A stretch of DNA of 45,601 bases from Haloplasma contractile SSD-17B. Lineage in GTDB: Bacteria > Bacillota_I > Bacilli_A > Haloplasmatales > Haloplasmataceae. Positions 44,010-45,601 of this stretch are shown here, piece after piece (position 1 is the first letter of the stretch; every line of letters starts with the position of its first letter). Below the pieces are notes generated by a model. The model did not search any database. It saw only the letters and a list, made by a program, of their open reading frames with translations, and had not been told where the DNA came from. The stretch is taken from the NCBI RefSeq assembly GCF_000215935.2, contig NZ_AFNU02000016.1, positions 1 through 45,601 of the forward strand, read 5' to 3'. Both the position numbers and the translations under genes were made by a program.

Positions 44010-45005
44010 TTACGTAGTTCTAGCTAATATTAATCCCTCTTTGTACTCAGTTTTATACGTTTTAAAATCAATTATTTGACTCGGAATCATTGTTAACTGA
44101 TTACTTACATAGTACCCAACGATTGCCTCTCCTGTCCCCTGTTGCCAGAGAGTTTCTGTCTTATCATCATATAAGACACTATTAGAATTTCGTATTAAGC
44201 CTGTCGATCCAAACTGTAGTACTCTTTTATTATTGAGTATTCGTTTAAATACATTTGTTTTTCCGCTTAACGGACAATGTGTAATTACAATAGGTAACCC
44301 ATCAATAGTATCATTAATGATTTCATTAAACGTTAGCATTTCAATTGGATAGGCTTTTTGTTTATTCTTCCTCTCTACAACTAGTAATCGATCTCTATCT
44401 AAGAATACGCTTTTAGCCTCATGAGTGCTGATAAAACTAAGTTCACTTATGTGTGTCTGGTTATTATTTGCTCTTTTTCGAACCGGCTTCAATTCATTAC
44501 AATTAATCTTATGTTTCTCCCAGTTGGTCTTGAAGAAGCGTGTAAATTCTTTAAGTTCCTTTGTTCGATGGTCGTTTATATTAATTTTTTGATTATTCAT
44601 TAATTGTTTAATCCTATAAACGTGTAGTTTTTGTGTTTTTAACATTTGTCGAAAGTAAGCACGATCATGATCATCATCTAATTCAATGGTTAATATCGTC
44701 TTATATAGATTTTCGTATTCATCAAGCAGTCCCATTTCTTCTTTATATAAATGTTTAACTAAGTCTAAGTCATTCTCAAACTCAATCTCTTTAATCTTAA
44801 ATTGTTCTACAGGATAATTGATACTCCTACTTACCGTATTTAGTTGTGATACTTTAAACTGTTGCGTCATAAGGATATTTTTTAGTTCCTTTTCCCGAAC
44901 CCAATTTTTATTAAACCTTATATGTCTGTATATTGCTATATTTTTATATTCTTTTTCTATAATTGTCTTTATGTATTGATTAATTGTTTTCAAGGAATAC
45001 ACCAC
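44010..45005 (-). CDS. DUF3179 protein with helical N-terminal extension
   Basis: About 331 residues. From about 200 onwards it is a DUF3179 domain: KAYPIEMLTFNEIINDTIDG, HCPLSGKTNVF (243-253), GSTGLIRNSNSVLYD and ETLWQQGTGEAIVG. The usual CPLC centre reads CPLSGK, so one cysteine is replaced by Ser. The first 165 residues are helical and Glu-rich, with DLVKHLYKEEMGLLDEYENL and KLHVYRIKQLM, and could form a ferritin-like bundle; this is uncertain. No signal peptide is seen. GTG 45005 is the annotated start; TTG 44993, eight bases after AGGTGG, is an alternative. It lies alone, 137 bases from the SASP-like gene. Confidence 0.8.
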   Translation of the reverse strand: MVYSLKTINQYIKTIIEKEYKNIAIYRHIRFNKNWVREKELKNILMTQQFKVSQLNTVSRSINYPVEQFKIKEIEFENDLDLVKHLYKEEMGLLDEYENLYKTILTIELDDDHDRAYFRQMLKTQKLHVYRIKQLMNNQKININDHRTKELKEFTRFFKTNWEKHKINCNELKPVRKRANNNQTHISELSFISTHEAKSVFLDRDRLLVVERKNKQKAYPIEMLTFNEIINDTIDGLPIVITHCPLSGKTNVFKRILNNKRVLQFGSTGLIRNSNSVLYDDKTETLWQQGTGEAIVGYYVSNQLTMIPSQIIDFKTYKTEYKEGLILARTT

Positions 45006-45088
45006 CTAACTTTATTCTCCTCTATTAAATTATATTAGGCGGGATAGGCATTTGTGCTATAATTTTTGATTTTTATTAAATAAAGCAA

Positions 45089-45125
45089 TAAAAGACCCAT
45101 TACCTTAAAAGATAATGGATCTTTT
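45089..45125 (-). terminator. Terminator of the SASP-like gene
   Basis: AAAAGACCCATTACC pairs with GATAATGGATCTTTT with two G-U pairs in the minus-strand RNA, and a minus-strand U-tract follows. It lies 18 bases after the stop. Confidence 0.75.
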
Positions 45126-45142
45126 TGTGATCACTTTAATTA

Positions 45143-45601
45143 TTACTGGTTCGTCTTGTTACTACTTCTATAACGTTGTGCAGCATTGCGACTTTCTTGT
45201 CTAGCTGCTTTTGACATACTTGATGCACCAAATCCTGTTCCGAACTCCTGACTATATTGACCTTGCATAGCACCTGCTTGTCGTGAGGTCATTGAGTTTT
45301 GGTTTGGTGTGTAGTTTCTCATTTGCTGTGCTGCTTGTTTACTATTTTGTTGTTCCATTTGAGACATAGCACCGAATCCTGTTCCGAATTCTTGGGAATA
45401 GTTAGACTGACCTGGTGTTCCTTTATATGCATTTTGAGCTGCTTTTGTTCCACTCTTTGCTTCTTGTCCCATAGCATTATATCCTCTTTTTGCATATCCT
45501 GTAGCATATTCAGTCATGTAGTTCGGAGTTTGATTTTGTCCTGATGTTGGTAAATAGTTACTAGCTCCACGTGCATAACTTCTCATTTGTTGTGCTGCAT
45601 T
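45143..45601 (-). CDS. Gamma-type small acid-soluble spore protein-like repeat protein (5' end outside window)
   Basis: 152 residues are visible. The frame is open through the right edge (NAAQQMRSYAR before the internal Met at 45586), and AAQQMR recurs inside the protein, so the real start lies outside. The chain is a series of imperfect repeats: TEYATGYAKRG, YSQEFGTGFGAMSQ and YSQEFGTGFGASSM, each followed by a Gln/Ala/Asn-rich linker ending in AAQxxR. The sequence is low in hydrophobics and rich in Gln, Asn, Ser and Gly, as in gamma-type SASPs that serve as amino-acid stores in spores. Mature gamma-SASPs are shorter (about 80-100 residues). Identification is by repeat pattern, so confidence is moderate. 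Confidence 0.7.
   Translation of the reverse strand, partial: NAAQQMRSYARGASNYLPTSGQNQTPNYMTEYATGYAKRGYNAMGQEAKSGTKAAQNAYKGTPGQSNYSQEFGTGFGAMSQMEQQNSKQAAQQMRNYTPNQNSMTSRQAGAMQGQYSQEFGTGFGASSMSKAARQESRNAAQRYRSSNKTNQ

Overview
The window looks like a chromosomal segment of a low-GC, anaerobic, spore-forming member of the Bacillota. Evidence for anaerobic fermentation is a four-subunit NAD-linked [FeFe] hydrogenase. Evidence for sporulation is five tandem micro-genes of the YjcZ family, two YheC/YheD coat-associated ATP-grasp proteins and a repetitive gamma-SASP-like protein at the right edge. The standard code is used, with strong AGGAGG-type ribosome sites and U-tract hairpin terminators. I cannot name the species; a Haloplasma/Turicibacter-like or clostridial host is only a guess.

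Layout. 1-740: the tail of an unknown gene and a GNAT acetyltransferase. 747-9045: one long minus-strand hydrogenase locus. A promoter near 9030 leads into DRTGG, RsbW-like, a degenerate [FeFe]-hydrogenase-like Fe-S protein, DRTGG, PHP and HATPase genes, followed by the structural genes hydC(NuoE-like)-TRX-ferredoxin-hydB(NuoF-like)-hydA. 9260-12772: an ABC importer (ATPase, permease, lipoprotein), divergent from a Crp/Fnr-family regulator that has a perfect 16-bp palindrome over its promoter. 12867-13943: five tandem 26-30 residue YjcZ membrane peptides. 14113-16220: a long membrane-anchored PrsA/SurA-like foldase. 16393-19171: yhaM, hemZ and a CstR-like sensor, in an apparent operon. 19625-27967: a glycogen locus with glgC, a fused GlgD-GlgA gene, glgP and glgB; glgB is transcribed behind ugtP and recX. 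30130-32096: a YitT-type membrane protein and an LPG-synthase/flippase-like membrane protein.

32190-41902 is the most unusual part. It is an island of amide- and peptide-bond-forming enzymes: two BacD/carboxylase-type ATP-grasp ligases, two YheC/YheD ATP-grasp proteins, two MurF-like ligases with an altered signature motif, and a DUF2156 (aminoacyl-tRNA-dependent transferase-like) protein. The YheC/D and MurF-like genes come in two diverged copies. I infer an undescribed spore-envelope or cell-wall peptide/polymer modification pathway; no product can be read from the sequence. The right end (42096-45601) carries a cation/proton antiporter, a small membrane protein, a DUF3179 protein with a helical N-terminal extension, and the SASP-like gene, which runs off the window.

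No rRNA, tRNA, CRISPR array, transposase or phage gene was seen. Nearly all genes lie on the minus strand.
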